Positions 35,487 through 45,127 of a DNA stretch of 64,000 nt are shown one piece after another. Under the pieces are notes generated by a model. That model did no database searches and was not told the origin of the DNA. It worked only from the letters and a program-made list of their open reading frames with translations. Location of the stretch: NCBI GenBank assembly GCA_050246115.1, contig JBFWWP010000003.1:241474-305473 (forward strand), in the 5' to 3' direction. Position 1 is the stretch's first letter. Each line of letters opens with the position of its first letter. A program made the translations under genes and the position numbers. Origin of the DNA: JBFWWP01 sp050246115 (GTDB lineage: Bacteria; Planctomycetota; UBA8108; UBA1146; JAJFFE01).

Positions 35487-35987
35487 TCAACCGCCGAGGA
35501 TCGCGGCTTGCCTCGCCTGGAACGCGAGGAACTCGTCCTCGACACCCTTGTTGGCGCAGAACAGCTGGAAGTGCCTTTCGAGTCGATCCAGGATCTTCTC
35601 TTTCTCACGGGTGTCGGCGGCGTAGGTCTGGGCGAAAGAAGCCATGTTCTCGTAGAACTCCTGGAAGAAGTCCTCGTAGTAGTTCTCGCGGGTCAGCGCG
35701 ACGAACTTCTGGCTCCAGTACCGACTCACCAAGCGCGCCTCGTCGGGAAAGATATCGAACACGCCATTGAAGTCGCGGCGCTGCACTTGCGGCTGATAGA
35801 CCCAGTAGACTTTGAACTTCGACTGGCGAAACTCCGGCTTGGCCACTTCTGCTGCGCTCGGATCGAAGACTTCGACCCCGTCGATCGTGTCCGGGCGCGG
35901 CTGCTTGCCGGCGCAGCCGAGTCCACCCAAGCCAATGACGGCGAGCAATGCCAAAGCGCCAGAACCCAGTCCATCGAATCGAATCAT
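35487..35987 (-). CDS. Predicted small lipoprotein, family unrecognised
   Basis: 166 residues. A lipoprotein signal (GALALLAVIGLGGLGC) is followed by an acidic segment (TIDGVEVFDPSAAEVAKPEF). The C-terminal half is rich in aromatic residues and helix formers (ENYYEDFFQEFYENMASFAQTY). No family recognised. It is the first gene of the minus-strand lipoprotein operon, divergent from the LPP20-like gene across a 394-bp spacer. Confidence 0.7.
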   Translation of the reverse strand: MIRFDGLGSGALALLAVIGLGGLGCAGKQPRPDTIDGVEVFDPSAAEVAKPEFRQSKFKVYWVYQPQVQRRDFNGVFDIFPDEARLVSRYWSQKFVALTRENYYEDFFQEFYENMASFAQTYAADTREKEKILDRLERHFQLFCANKGVEDEFLAFQARQAAILGG

Positions 35988-36381
35988 TGGGCCTCTCTTT
36001 CGTACCCAGAAGACGAGCCGGCGCCCGACTTATTCTGGGATGCAGCTCCTGGGTGGCCGCCTCCACGGCAGGGCGGCACTCGGGCTCCAGACAAGCAACT
36101 TCACGGCCGCTCGTTCAGTGACGGCCCAACACGTGCCCGGGGAAGATAACGGCAAGGCTCGGATGGGGGAACCCCGCCCCGAGCGAGCAGCAACGAAGTC
36201 ATTGTTGGGTGAGCCCGCGTCGCGGTACTCTTCACCGTCCGCCCGACCGCCGCCGGGAGGATCGGTCTCCCGCGCGTGCGCCGGAGCCACGACGTCTCGG
36301 CGGCGGTGGCGGCTTGGAGGTGACTCAGTTGCCCGCGAATGCGCTCGATGGGCGAACCGACTATTGGGGAGGGCCTACCGC
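35988..36381. other. Divergent spacer of the lipoprotein cluster
   Basis: About 394 bp between divergent lipoprotein operons, so promoters for both should be here; none could be recognised with confidence. Around 36187-36209 a stretch reading GAAGTCATTGTTGGGTGAG resembles the right end of the 181-bp element (17 of 22 by eye), perhaps a relic. Confidence 0.35.
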
Positions 36382-37854
36382 GTGAGGTTTACGAACTGGC
36401 TTCGGCTTCTCCTGCTGCTCGTCGTCGGTGCGGGGTGCGGGACGACGTCTCCCGATTCCGCCGACCCGGGTCCGACGCCGGCGGAGCCTCCGCCTCGCTG
36501 GATCACGCATCACCCCGAAGACCCGGAGTTCCCGCGCGGGCGCTACCTCACCGGCCTGGGTGCCGCGGACGAACGCGCAGGCGGCGAGAGCGCCCGACGG
36601 GCTGCCGAGGAACAGGCGCGGGCGGAGATCGCTCGCACCCTGCGCACCGAGATCCGCTCCGTTCTCCAGACCTACCTGCGAACGATCACGCGCAACGACA
36701 CGCACACCAATACCGAGATGGTGAGCGAGCGTATCGAGTCCACGACGGATGTCGAGTTCCAGGGCGCCGAGCTCGTGCGTTCATGGCCGGACCCCGAGAC
36801 CGGCTACGTGTGGGTAAAGGTCGTGCTCTCGAAACCGAAGTATGCGGGACAGTTGCTCGCGAGACTGCAAGGCGGACTGAGTCGAATCCGCGCCGGGCGA
36901 GAGGCCGCGAGTGCGGCCAACGACGTGACGACGCAGTTGCTCGCGCTCCTCGGGGTGTACCAAGAGTCGACCGAGCGACTGGGGGAGTTGGCGCAACTCG
37001 CGGCGGTGGTCGATCAGGAGAGCCCGGCGATGGCCGCCGCTCGACAGGAACTACTGGAAGCCGCGACGTCGACCTTCGCCGAAGTCACAGCCATTCGCGG
37101 GGCGATCGAGTTCACGGTCACTTCGGGCAACGACCAGGACGGATTGCCAGGCGGGGCCTTGCCGCAACCGATTGTCGTCCGGGCCGCGACCGCTTCGCAC
37201 GGGCCGCTGAGTGGGTTCCCGGTACGCTTCTCGTTTCCGCCGTCGGGCATCGTCGAAGGACTGGATGGATCGAGTGTCACGGATGCTGCCGGCACCGCCG
37301 AATGCACCGTCGCACGCATCCCGACCGCTGGCTTGGTTGCGCCACGCGTCGAGGCGCGGCTCGACTTCGAGACGGTGGCGCCCGCGTTCCCACCGGGATT
37401 GGTGCCTCGTGCGGAGATCCGGTTTCGCTTGCCGACCCTGAGCGGGGCGCGCGTCGCCATGACCTTCTCGGAGACGAACACGGGCTCCCCATCGGACCCA
37501 AGCGTGGTCGGGAGCCGGGTGGCCGAAGTGATGACCCGACGCGGCGCACGGTTGGTCGAGGAAGCGAACGGTGCGCTCACCGCCGATGGTCCCAAGTACG
37601 TCGTCCGAGGAAACGCGCGAGCCATCCCCCGCCCTCGCCAGACCTTCTACTTCAGCTACGCGGAGGCAAACGTCCAGTTCATCGACGTCGAATCGGGCAC
37701 CACCCTGCTGTCGATCCGCATCGAGCCGAATGGCACGGTCAAGGGCGCCGACGTGAACTCTCAAGAGCAGGCCGGCATCCAGGCGCTCGCCCGGCTCGGT
37801 GATCTCGTGGCCACCGAGCTGGATCGCCGTCTGCGGGCCCTGTTCACCGAGTAG
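36382..37854 (+). CDS. LPP20-family lipoprotein, large form
   Basis: 490 residues. A lipoprotein signal (LRLLLLLVVGAGC) is followed by an LPP20-like N-terminal domain: RYLTGLGAADERAGGESARRAAEEQARAEIARTLRTEIRS, then VSERIESTTDVEFQGAELVRSWPDPETGYVWVKVVLSK. The centre is an Ig-like segment (ATASHGPLSGFPVRFSFPPSG, SVTDAAGTAECTV), and the C-terminal 120 residues resemble the secretin/FlgT-type end (FYFSYAEANVQFIDVESGTTLLSIRIEP). This architecture resembles FlgT-like proteins. The GTG at 36382 has GGAGG 9 nt upstream; the frame is open earlier but lacks such a site. Confidence 0.75.
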   Translation: MRFTNWLRLLLLLVVGAGCGTTSPDSADPGPTPAEPPPRWITHHPEDPEFPRGRYLTGLGAADERAGGESARRAAEEQARAEIARTLRTEIRSVLQTYLRTITRNDTHTNTEMVSERIESTTDVEFQGAELVRSWPDPETGYVWVKVVLSKPKYAGQLLARLQGGLSRIRAGREAASAANDVTTQLLALLGVYQESTERLGELAQLAAVVDQESPAMAAARQELLEAATSTFAEVTAIRGAIEFTVTSGNDQDGLPGGALPQPIVVRAATASHGPLSGFPVRFSFPPSGIVEGLDGSSVTDAAGTAECTVARIPTAGLVAPRVEARLDFETVAPAFPPGLVPRAEIRFRLPTLSGARVAMTFSETNTGSPSDPSVVGSRVAEVMTRRGARLVEEANGALTADGPKYVVRGNARAIPRPRQTFYFSYAEANVQFIDVESGTTLLSIRIEPNGTVKGADVNSQEQAGIQALARLGDLVATELDRRLRALFTE

Positions 37855-38044
37855 CAGCTCGGTGTCCCCCTCGGGATCCCGAGTCGCCGCTGGCGGGGTC
37901 GATCGGGCTCGAGCGATGGGCGCCGAATATCGCGCCCTCTCGACTCGTACCGAGGCGAGTGCCGGAGTACAGTGACGCGGCCGCCGGGTGCCTGCTGGCG
38001 CACGGCGTGTCGACGCAAAACTCAACCGAGAAGGGACCCAAGCC

Positions 38045-38674
38045 GTGATTTCAAGAACCATGCTCGCTTCGCTCGTCGCCCTAGGTTCGATCGTTGTCGC
38101 CGGCTGTTCGGGAACACCCGAGGCCACGACGCCGGTGACGTCCGGTGGCCCGGGGTGGATCGACCGTCCGAACGGGCCGCAAGAAGTCGATGGAGAGAAG
38201 GCGATCTTCGCCGTGGGAGTGGCGGCGCAGAACCCCAACCCCGCGGCCCGGAAGGCATCGGCCATCGCCCGGGCGCGCCAGGAGCTGGCGAGCAGCATCC
38301 AGACCCAAGTGCGCGGCCTGGTCCAAGACTACATGAACACGAACCGCGACTTCTACAACATGGAGGGTGCGTCCTCGGTCGAGTACTTCGAGCAGATCTC
38401 GAGCCAGGTCGTAAACGAAGCGTTGGTGGGTTCGAAGCAAGTCGATAGCTGGCGCGACCCGGCGGACAACACCGAATACGTCCTGATGCGCGTCGATCTC
38501 GACAGCGTGATCTCGTCGTACCGCTCGCAGATGGAGACGGCGGCCGTCCGCGAGATGCAGCGCAAGAGGATCAAGGTGCAGAAGGACGACTTCGAGAAGA
38601 AACTCGATGAGCAGATCCAGAAGATCGAGGAACTCGATGTCGAGAAGCTACGCGCGATGGGGAGCGGCGCCTAG
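38045..38674 (+). CDS. LPP20-family lipoprotein
   Basis: 209 residues. A lipoprotein signal (MLASLVALGSIVVAGC) is followed by the LPP20 domain (AIFAVGVAAQNPNPAARKASAIARARQELASSIQTQVRGLVQDYMNTN; EYFEQISSQVVNEALVGSKQVDSWRDPADNTEYVLMRVDLD). A charged coiled-coil tail ends it (MQRKRIKVQKDDFEKKLDEQIQKIEEL). The family is named for a Helicobacter outer-membrane lipoprotein. The GTG at 38045 follows AAGGGA. It is 190 bp downstream of the larger LPP20 gene, and the two probably act together. Confidence 0.82.
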   Translation: MISRTMLASLVALGSIVVAGCSGTPEATTPVTSGGPGWIDRPNGPQEVDGEKAIFAVGVAAQNPNPAARKASAIARARQELASSIQTQVRGLVQDYMNTNRDFYNMEGASSVEYFEQISSQVVNEALVGSKQVDSWRDPADNTEYVLMRVDLDSVISSYRSQMETAAVREMQRKRIKVQKDDFEKKLDEQIQKIEELDVEKLRAMGSGA

Positions 38675-38812
38675 CCCCGGATTCGAGCGGCAGTCCGGGC
38701 TTCGGCTGCGAGCGGCCTGGCCCAGACTGCCCCGGGTTCGCCGAGCGAAGCGGAAGCGTTTCGACGAGGCCGCGGGAGGATCGACCGCGAGGCTACAGCA
38801 GAAGGACGAACC

Positions 38813-39661
38813 TTGAGCGGACCCGAGCTATGGCACATAGACGCCTTCGCCGAGGCCCCGTTTCAGGGCAACCCAGCCGCGGTCTGCTACTTGGACCAAG
38901 CTCTGCCCGAGGCGTGGATGCAGCAAGTCGCCGCCGAGATGAACCTATCGGAGACTGCCTTCGTTCAACGCAGCACGGCTGCCGATCGCTACTCCCTTCG
39001 GTGGTTCACGCCGCGGCGCGAAGCGCACCTTTGCGGACATGCGACGTTGGCAACGGCCCACTTCCTGAAGGAGACCGGGCGGGCGGCAACGGGATCCGTC
39101 GTCGTCTTCGAAACCCTCTCCGGTGAACTGCTCGCGCATCTCGAGGAACACGCAACCGCGCTTGACTTCCCGGCCATTCGCAGCGAACCCTGCACCCTCC
39201 CGGCCGAAGTTGCGACGGCCCTGGGATCGCCCAGCGCCGTGGCTCGCGTCACGGTGACCACCGGTGTGCCGAAATATATGGTCGTACTCGAGTCCGAGGT
39301 CGCGGTTCGCCGCTGCGACCCTGACTTCCGACGACTCGCGCGAGCACACGGGGGCGGCGTGATCGTCACCGCCGCGTCCGAAACGGCCGACTACGACTTC
39401 GTCTCTCGTTACTTCGCGCCGTCGGTCGGGGTCGACGAGGACCCCGTCACGGGCTCCGCGCACTGCGCGCTCGCTCCGTACTGGTCCAGCCAACTGGGCC
39501 GCAGCGAGCTAACCGGATTTCAGGCATCGCGGCGTGGCGGCCGAGTCCGCGTCCGCGCACGGGGTGACCGAGTTCACTTGGTCGGACGAGCGGTTACGAT
39601 TGTCCGGGGGACGCTTACGAGCCCCCACGCGAGCGCGTACCGCGATGGATTCGGGACCTAA
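38813..39661 (+). CDS. PhzF-family isomerase
   Basis: 282 residues. The opening WHIDAFAEAPFQGNPAAVCYLD is the PhzF signature, followed by EMNLSETAFVQ with the catalytic Glu and RWFTPRREAHLCGHATLATAHFL. The second half ends with SVGVDEDPVTGSAHCALAPYW. PhzF isomerises a phenazine precursor, but most homologues act on other, unknown small molecules, and nothing here suggests phenazines. The TTG start at 38813 has AAGGA 6 nt upstream. It is 138 bp after the small LPP20 gene. Confidence 0.92.
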   Translation: MSGPELWHIDAFAEAPFQGNPAAVCYLDQALPEAWMQQVAAEMNLSETAFVQRSTAADRYSLRWFTPRREAHLCGHATLATAHFLKETGRAATGSVVVFETLSGELLAHLEEHATALDFPAIRSEPCTLPAEVATALGSPSAVARVTVTTGVPKYMVVLESEVAVRRCDPDFRRLARAHGGGVIVTAASETADYDFVSRYFAPSVGVDEDPVTGSAHCALAPYWSSQLGRSELTGFQASRRGGRVRVRARGDRVHLVGRAVTIVRGTLTSPHASAYRDGFGT

Positions 39662-39705
39662 ACCCGCCAAGCGCCTCGAGAGCACCCACGGAAGGACGCC
39701 GGACT

Positions 39706-40209
39706 TTGGAGAATCCCTACCAGAGCAGTGAGTCGGAGTGGAGTGCCGCTCCCCCCAGCCAAGAAGAAAACGCTTCGGACGACCTGGTGGAGGTGCTTGC
39801 CCAGACCCGACCCTGGACGCTGGTGTGCGCCACGCTGAGCCTTCTGGCAGGGGTACTCTCGGCGCTTCTCGGAGTCGGTATGATTCTGGTCGCGCTCGTT
39901 GCTCCGGAGGCATTCGAGGCGCCTGACGTCAACACCCCAGACCCCTTCGGCGGGATGCCTCCGCTCCTCTTCGGAGTCGTGTATCTGCTCCTCGGCGCAG
40001 TCTACATGGTCCCCGGAATCCTGCTTTATCGATACGCGGGCCGCATCCGCAAGCTGACCCGTGAGCCGTCGCACCACAACATGCTCTCGACGCTGAAGAG
40101 CCAGCGTACCTTCTGGAGGGTCGTCGGCGTATCCCTACTCGCAATGACAGCGGTCTTCCTCCTGATCATGCTGGTCGCCGCGATCGCGGTCATGCTGTCT
40201 CAGATGTAA
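39706..40209 (+). CDS. Small membrane protein with NPYQ start (DUF5362-like)
   Basis: 167 residues. It begins MENPYQSSESEWSAAPPS, a short N-terminal motif very common in planctomycete membrane proteins. Three hydrophobic segments follow (CATLSLLAGVLSALLGVGMILVAL, LLFGVVYLLLGAVYMVPGILLY, VVGVSLLAMTAVFLLIMLVAAIAVML) with a basic loop carrying a conserved KSQRTFWRVVG near the third. It resembles DUF5362-type proteins of unknown function. The TTG start has AAGGA 8 nt upstream. It converges with prmC across the 181-bp element. Confidence 0.75.
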   Translation: MENPYQSSESEWSAAPPSQEENASDDLVEVLAQTRPWTLVCATLSLLAGVLSALLGVGMILVALVAPEAFEAPDVNTPDPFGGMPPLLFGVVYLLLGAVYMVPGILLYRYAGRIRKLTREPSHHNMLSTLKSQRTFWRVVGVSLLAMTAVFLLIMLVAAIAVMLSQM

Positions 40210-40228
40210 CGTTCGGGGCCGACTCCTT

Positions 40229-40409
40229 AGGAGTCGCCCAAGAATAACTTCACCCTCTTGCTCGTCGCTCCGGGCCATCTTCGACCGATCCGAAAACCTC
40301 GAAATCCTCACCGGAACTAAGGCTACGCCTCCGGTTCCGAGCTTTCCGGATCGGCCGAGTCTGACCCAAATCGACGGCAAGATGTCGAAGTTATTCTTGG
40401 GCGACTCCT
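40229..40409 (-). repeat. 181-bp stop-anchored hairpin element, copy 2
   Basis: Same orientation relative to prmC as copies 1 and 3 to their upstream genes. The terminal repeats extend to 26 bp (40226-40412). The prmC frame enters the element: at the stop position it reads TTA and continues GGA GTC GCC CAA GAA TAA. The left border carries GACTCC-TTA-GGAGTC (40221-40235), a possible remnant of a second end. Confidence 0.9.
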
Positions 40410-41284
40410 AAGCTGCGCCCTGGCGAGGACTCGTGATGGCGACGCCGCTCGACCAGGACGGCGCGTTCGATGCCGGCGAGATCGCGTCGCGATCGTCCGT
40501 GACAACCGTGCGCGACGAAGAATTCGATCACGCTCTGGGCATCTTGTTCGCCGACTTCCAGAAGCAGGAATCCGCCGTCCGCGAGATACGGCTCGAACTC
40601 GCGGGCGAAGCGGCGGTAGAACCCGAGACCGTCGCCGTCGTGGTGATCGTATAGGGCAAGCGCTGGCTCGAAGTCTCGGACGTTCGCGTCGAGCCGCGGA
40701 TCGTTCGGGGCCACGTAGGGCGGATTGCTGACGATGCAATCGAAGCGACCCTTCAACGGGCTCAGCAGATCGCCTCGGTGGAACTCGATGCGGTGAGTGA
40801 GGTCGTGTCGGGCAGCGTTCGCCCGGGCAACGGTGAGGGCGTCGTCCGAAACGTCCGTGGCGTGGACTTCCGCCCGCGGGAGGTGATGGGCCAGGGCAAC
40901 CGCGATGCAGCCGCTGCCGGTGCCCACATCGGCGATGCGGACCGGCACGTCCGGCTGAAACAGGGCGCGAACCCAATCGACGAGCAACTCGGTCTCGGGA
41001 CGGGGAACGAGCACGCTCGAATCGACCGAGAGCTTGAGCCCGTAGAATTCCCATTCTCCGAGGATGTAGGCCAGCGGTCGACCCCGCGCGCGATCCGCGA
41101 CGAGATCGTCGAAGCGGGCAACCACGGGGTCGGGCACCGGCGCGTGCCCCCGGAGCCGCAAGTCCGAGACCGTGACTCCGAGCAGTCGGGCGAGCAGGAA
41201 CTCGACGTCGACGTGAGGGGCCTCGAGCCCGTGAGCCGCCAGTGCCCGCCGACCCACTCGAAGAAGCTCGCTGACGGTGGGCAC
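40391..41284 (-). CDS. prmC: Peptide chain release factor N5-glutamine methyltransferase
   Basis: 297 residues. The N-terminal helical domain precedes the SAM-binding motif VRIADVGTGSGCIAVALAHHL, and the catalytic NPPY is in DCIVSNPPYVAPNDPRL. PrmC methylates the glutamine of the GGQ motif in release factors, and prfA lies just upstream. The GTG at 41284 (MPTVSELLRVG) is fixed by GGGGGAGGA 5 nt upstream. The last six residues (LGVAQE) come from the 181-bp element, so the native C-terminus is probably shorter; a TAA-to-TTA change would explain it. Confidence 0.95.
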   Translation of the reverse strand: MPTVSELLRVGRRALAAHGLEAPHVDVEFLLARLLGVTVSDLRLRGHAPVPDPVVARFDDLVADRARGRPLAYILGEWEFYGLKLSVDSSVLVPRPETELLVDWVRALFQPDVPVRIADVGTGSGCIAVALAHHLPRAEVHATDVSDDALTVARANAARHDLTHRIEFHRGDLLSPLKGRFDCIVSNPPYVAPNDPRLDANVRDFEPALALYDHHDGDGLGFYRRFAREFEPYLADGGFLLLEVGEQDAQSVIEFFVAHGCHGRSRRDLAGIERAVLVERRRHHESSPGRSLGVAQE

Positions 41285-41346
41285 AGGAATCCTCCCCCGG
41301 GCGCGCCTCGCGTTGCTGACCGGGCGCTGGTCCGTGGGCGGGCGGA

Positions 41347-42459
<1,113 letters not shown>

Positions 42460-42814
42460 TGGGGTTCTCCCTGCGCTGGTTCTCCCTGGACCGTTGGCGT
42501 CGAAGGCCGTGGCACGACCTCGAATCGAAGGACGGGCAGGGGCCAATGACGGACGGCGAGTCTCAACCGTGACGTTCGCTCGCCGGACTCATCGCCGAAC
42601 TCATCGGAGCGGCGCTCGGTCCGTTCTCTCGGACCGGGCCCGTCGCGCACGGCTGCCGACTGCGCTCATTCCCGCAGGAAAGCGAGCGCGCACGAAGAAG
42701 CCACTCTGGGCCGTGAATCCGGAGCCCGTGAAGACAGGCCGAGCGCCGGTCGTTCCGCGCCGCTCGCCCGCGCGCCTGCCAGCAAATGCTGGGCAGGCAA
42801 CCGACGTCGTCGCG

Positions 42815-43408
42815 CTAGCCGCTCGCCTCGTCCTCGGACTTCTTGGGGCGCGCCGCAACGGGGCCGCCTGGGCGCACCTTCAGGGGAACCGGGGCGTTCT
42901 CCTTTGCGAGACGCTCCTTCTCGGCGGCCTGGGCCGACGCCTGCTCAGCGGCCCGCGCAGCCGAGACTTCGGCGGCAGCGGCGGCCTTGGCCTGATTCTC
43001 CGCATCGATGATGGCTTGCGCCGCGGCGTTCTCGGCGGCCTTCTCGGCCTCGACGCGCTTCTGCTCGAGGATCTGCTTGCGGCGTTCTTCGTTCTGCTTC
43101 TTGCGCCGCTTCACTTCCTCGCGAGACGCTTCTTCCTCGGCCTGAATGCGCTTGCGCTCGTCGTCTCGGTTCTGGGCGAGCTTCCCGAGAACTTCCGTCG
43201 AGCTCTCGTCCTTCCACGCGAAACGCTGCTGGAACTTCTCGACGCGGCCCGCGGTGTCGACGAACTTCTGCCGCCCCGTATAAAACGGGTGACAGACGTT
43301 ACAGATGTCGAGGGACAGCTCGGCGACCGTAGCGCGCGTCGTGAAGCGGTTCCCACACGCACAGGAGACGTTGACTTCTTGATACTTCGGGTGGATGTCG
43401 GCCTTCAT
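42815..43408 (-). CDS. rpmE: 50S ribosomal protein L31 with long C-terminal extension
   Basis: 197 residues, against about 70 usually. The first 75 are ordinary L31 (MKADIHPKYQEVNVSCACGNRFTTR; LDICNVCHPFYTGRQKFVDTAGRVEKFQQRF), with four cysteines for zinc. After FAWKDESSTEV there is a helical, highly charged tail of about 110 residues (KRIQAEEEASREEVKRRKKQNEERRKQILEQKRVEAEKAAE), then an Ala-rich part and a Pro/Gly end. L31 sits on the central protuberance, so the tail could extend from the ribosome surface. The ATG at 43408 gives the native N-terminus. It is upstream of prfA on the same strand, as in many bacteria. Confidence 0.95.
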   Translation of the reverse strand: MKADIHPKYQEVNVSCACGNRFTTRATVAELSLDICNVCHPFYTGRQKFVDTAGRVEKFQQRFAWKDESSTEVLGKLAQNRDDERKRIQAEEEASREEVKRRKKQNEERRKQILEQKRVEAEKAAENAAAQAIIDAENQAKAAAAAEVSAARAAEQASAQAAEKERLAKENAPVPLKVRPGGPVAARPKKSEDEASG

Positions 43409-43767
43409 GTTCGCCTCCGTGTTTGGCGCGCGGACGAATGGATCGCACCGCACTCCCGGAACGTGTGATTTGCGCCTGGCACCTCGCCAGAAGCCGGGTC
43501 GCCAGCGCGCCGTCCCCCGCGACCTCGGCCAGTTCCGTCAAGGACGCCGTGGCATGGGATCGGGCCAGCCGGGAGCCGACACTCGGGCTCGGGCCTCTTC
43601 GCGGGTACTCCTCCGCTACGATGAAGCCGGGGAGAGTACTGAGCCGAGCCCCCTGAATCAAGGGAGATCGGACCCGCGAGGTGCCCCGGAGCCTCCCTGG
43701 AACGCAGCTTCGGGCTGTCCGCCAGGGCGCGCTTCCCCCCCGAAATCCAGGCGGAGGGGGTGGCAGG
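43409..43767. other. Spacer between clpX and rpmE
   Basis: About 360 bp on the upstream side of rpmE and downstream of clpX (both minus strand). It should hold the rpmE-prfA-prmC promoter; I could not identify it. No family repeat seen. Confidence 0.3.
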
Positions 43768-45126
43768 TCAGGCCGTGTTGCGGCGGCGCGGTTTCGCGGC
43801 GAGTCGGGGCTTCGCGGCGTCCGGGGCGGTCGATGAGCTGGGCAGCTTGGGAACCCCGCGATCCAGGCTTCGCACGTGGTCGGCGGTGACCACGTACTCT
43901 TTGACGTCCTTCTGTTCGGGTAGGTCGAACACGAGGTCGCGCAGCAAGTCCTCGACGATGGATCGAAGGCCGCGGGCTCCGGTGCCTCGGCGCAGGGCCC
44001 GCGTCGCGATCTCGACGAGAGCTTCAGGCGTGAATTGGAGGGAGGCGCCGTCCATCCGGAAGTACTCCTGGAACTGCCGGACGATCGCGTCCTTGGGCTC
44101 GGTGAGCACGCGGATCATGTCTTCTTGGGTGAGGGGGCTCAGGGTGGAGACCACGGGAAGCCTCCCGACGAACTCGGGGATCATGCCAAACTGGAGCAGA
44201 TCCTCGACTTCGACGTGTGACAGCAACTTGCCGCGGGTCATCGGATCGTGCGGATCGATCGAGAGCACATCCTGTTCGTCATCCAACCCCTTGAAGCCGA
44301 GGCGCTTCGAGCCGACGCGGTCGGCCACGATGTCTTCCAGGCCATTGAATGCCCCACCGCAAATGAACAGGATGTTCGACGTGTTCATCTGAATGAACTG
44401 TTGCTCGGGGTGCTTGCGCCCGCCCTGTGGCGGAATGTTGGCGACCGTCCCCTCCAACATCTTGAGGAGCGCCTGTTGAACACCCTCGCCCGACACGTCG
44501 CGCGTGATCGAGACGTTCTGGGTGGCCTTGCCGATCTTGTCGATCTCGTCGATGAAGATAATGCCCTCTTCGGCGCGCTGAATGTCGAAGTCCGCTGCCA
44601 TGAGCAGCTTGAGCAAGAGGTTCTCGACGTCTTCCCCGACATAGCCCGCTTCGGTGAGCGTCGTTGCGTCGCCAATTGCGAACGGGACATCGAGGAACCG
44701 CGCGAGAGTACGAGCCAGGAGGGTCTTCCCTGAACCCGTGGGGCCGATCATGAGGATGTTGGACTTCTCGACCTCGACCCGCTCCCGGTCGACTTGATCG
44801 AGCAAGAACAACCGACGGTAGTGCAAGTGCACCGCCACCGACAGGACGCGCTTCGCGCGCTCCTGCCCGATGACGTAGCGATTCAGTTCCTCGAAGATCT
44901 TGCGAGGAGCGGGAATCTCCGTGTGGCTCGCGAACGAAGACCGCCGGCGTCGAGCCTGACGCGACTCGTCTTCGGAGACGATCGAGTGACAGAGTTCGAC
45001 GCACTCGTTGCAGATGTAGATGCCCGGTGGTCCGGCGATGAGACGGTCCACGTCATGAGCGCTCTTGCCGCAGAACACACATCGCTCGAGGCGCTGCGTC
45101 CTGCCCCCTCTCGTTGTCTTCGACAC
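43768..45126 (-). CDS. clpX: ATP-dependent Clp protease ATP-binding subunit ClpX
   Basis: 452 residues. An N-terminal C4 zinc finger (CVFCGKSAHDVDRL to CNECVELCHSIV) is followed by Walker A GPTGSGKTLLARTLA and Walker B IIFIDEIDKIG. The pore/substrate region (RDVSGEGVQQALLKMLEGT) and EFVGRLPVVSTL complete the AAA+ core, and a C-terminal domain with GARGLRSIVEDLL ends it. It unfolds tagged proteins and feeds ClpP. The IGF-type loop that docks to ClpP appears as RLGFKGL. The GTG start lies 1 nt after the clpP stop, with GAAGGAG at the end of clpP as its ribosome site. Confidence 0.97.
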   Translation of the reverse strand: MSKTTRGGRTQRLERCVFCGKSAHDVDRLIAGPPGIYICNECVELCHSIVSEDESRQARRRRSSFASHTEIPAPRKIFEELNRYVIGQERAKRVLSVAVHLHYRRLFLLDQVDRERVEVEKSNILMIGPTGSGKTLLARTLARFLDVPFAIGDATTLTEAGYVGEDVENLLLKLLMAADFDIQRAEEGIIFIDEIDKIGKATQNVSITRDVSGEGVQQALLKMLEGTVANIPPQGGRKHPEQQFIQMNTSNILFICGGAFNGLEDIVADRVGSKRLGFKGLDDEQDVLSIDPHDPMTRGKLLSHVEVEDLLQFGMIPEFVGRLPVVSTLSPLTQEDMIRVLTEPKDAIVRQFQEYFRMDGASLQFTPEALVEIATRALRRGTGARGLRSIVEDLLRDLVFDLPEQKDVKEYVVTADHVRSLDRGVPKLPSSSTAPDAAKPRLAAKPRRRNTA

Positions 45127-45127
45127 G

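Noticed and set aside
36187..36209. Fourth copy of the 181-bp element
   Set aside because: Only the right-end region matches (about 17 of 22); no second arm, and not at a stop codon. Perhaps a relic.
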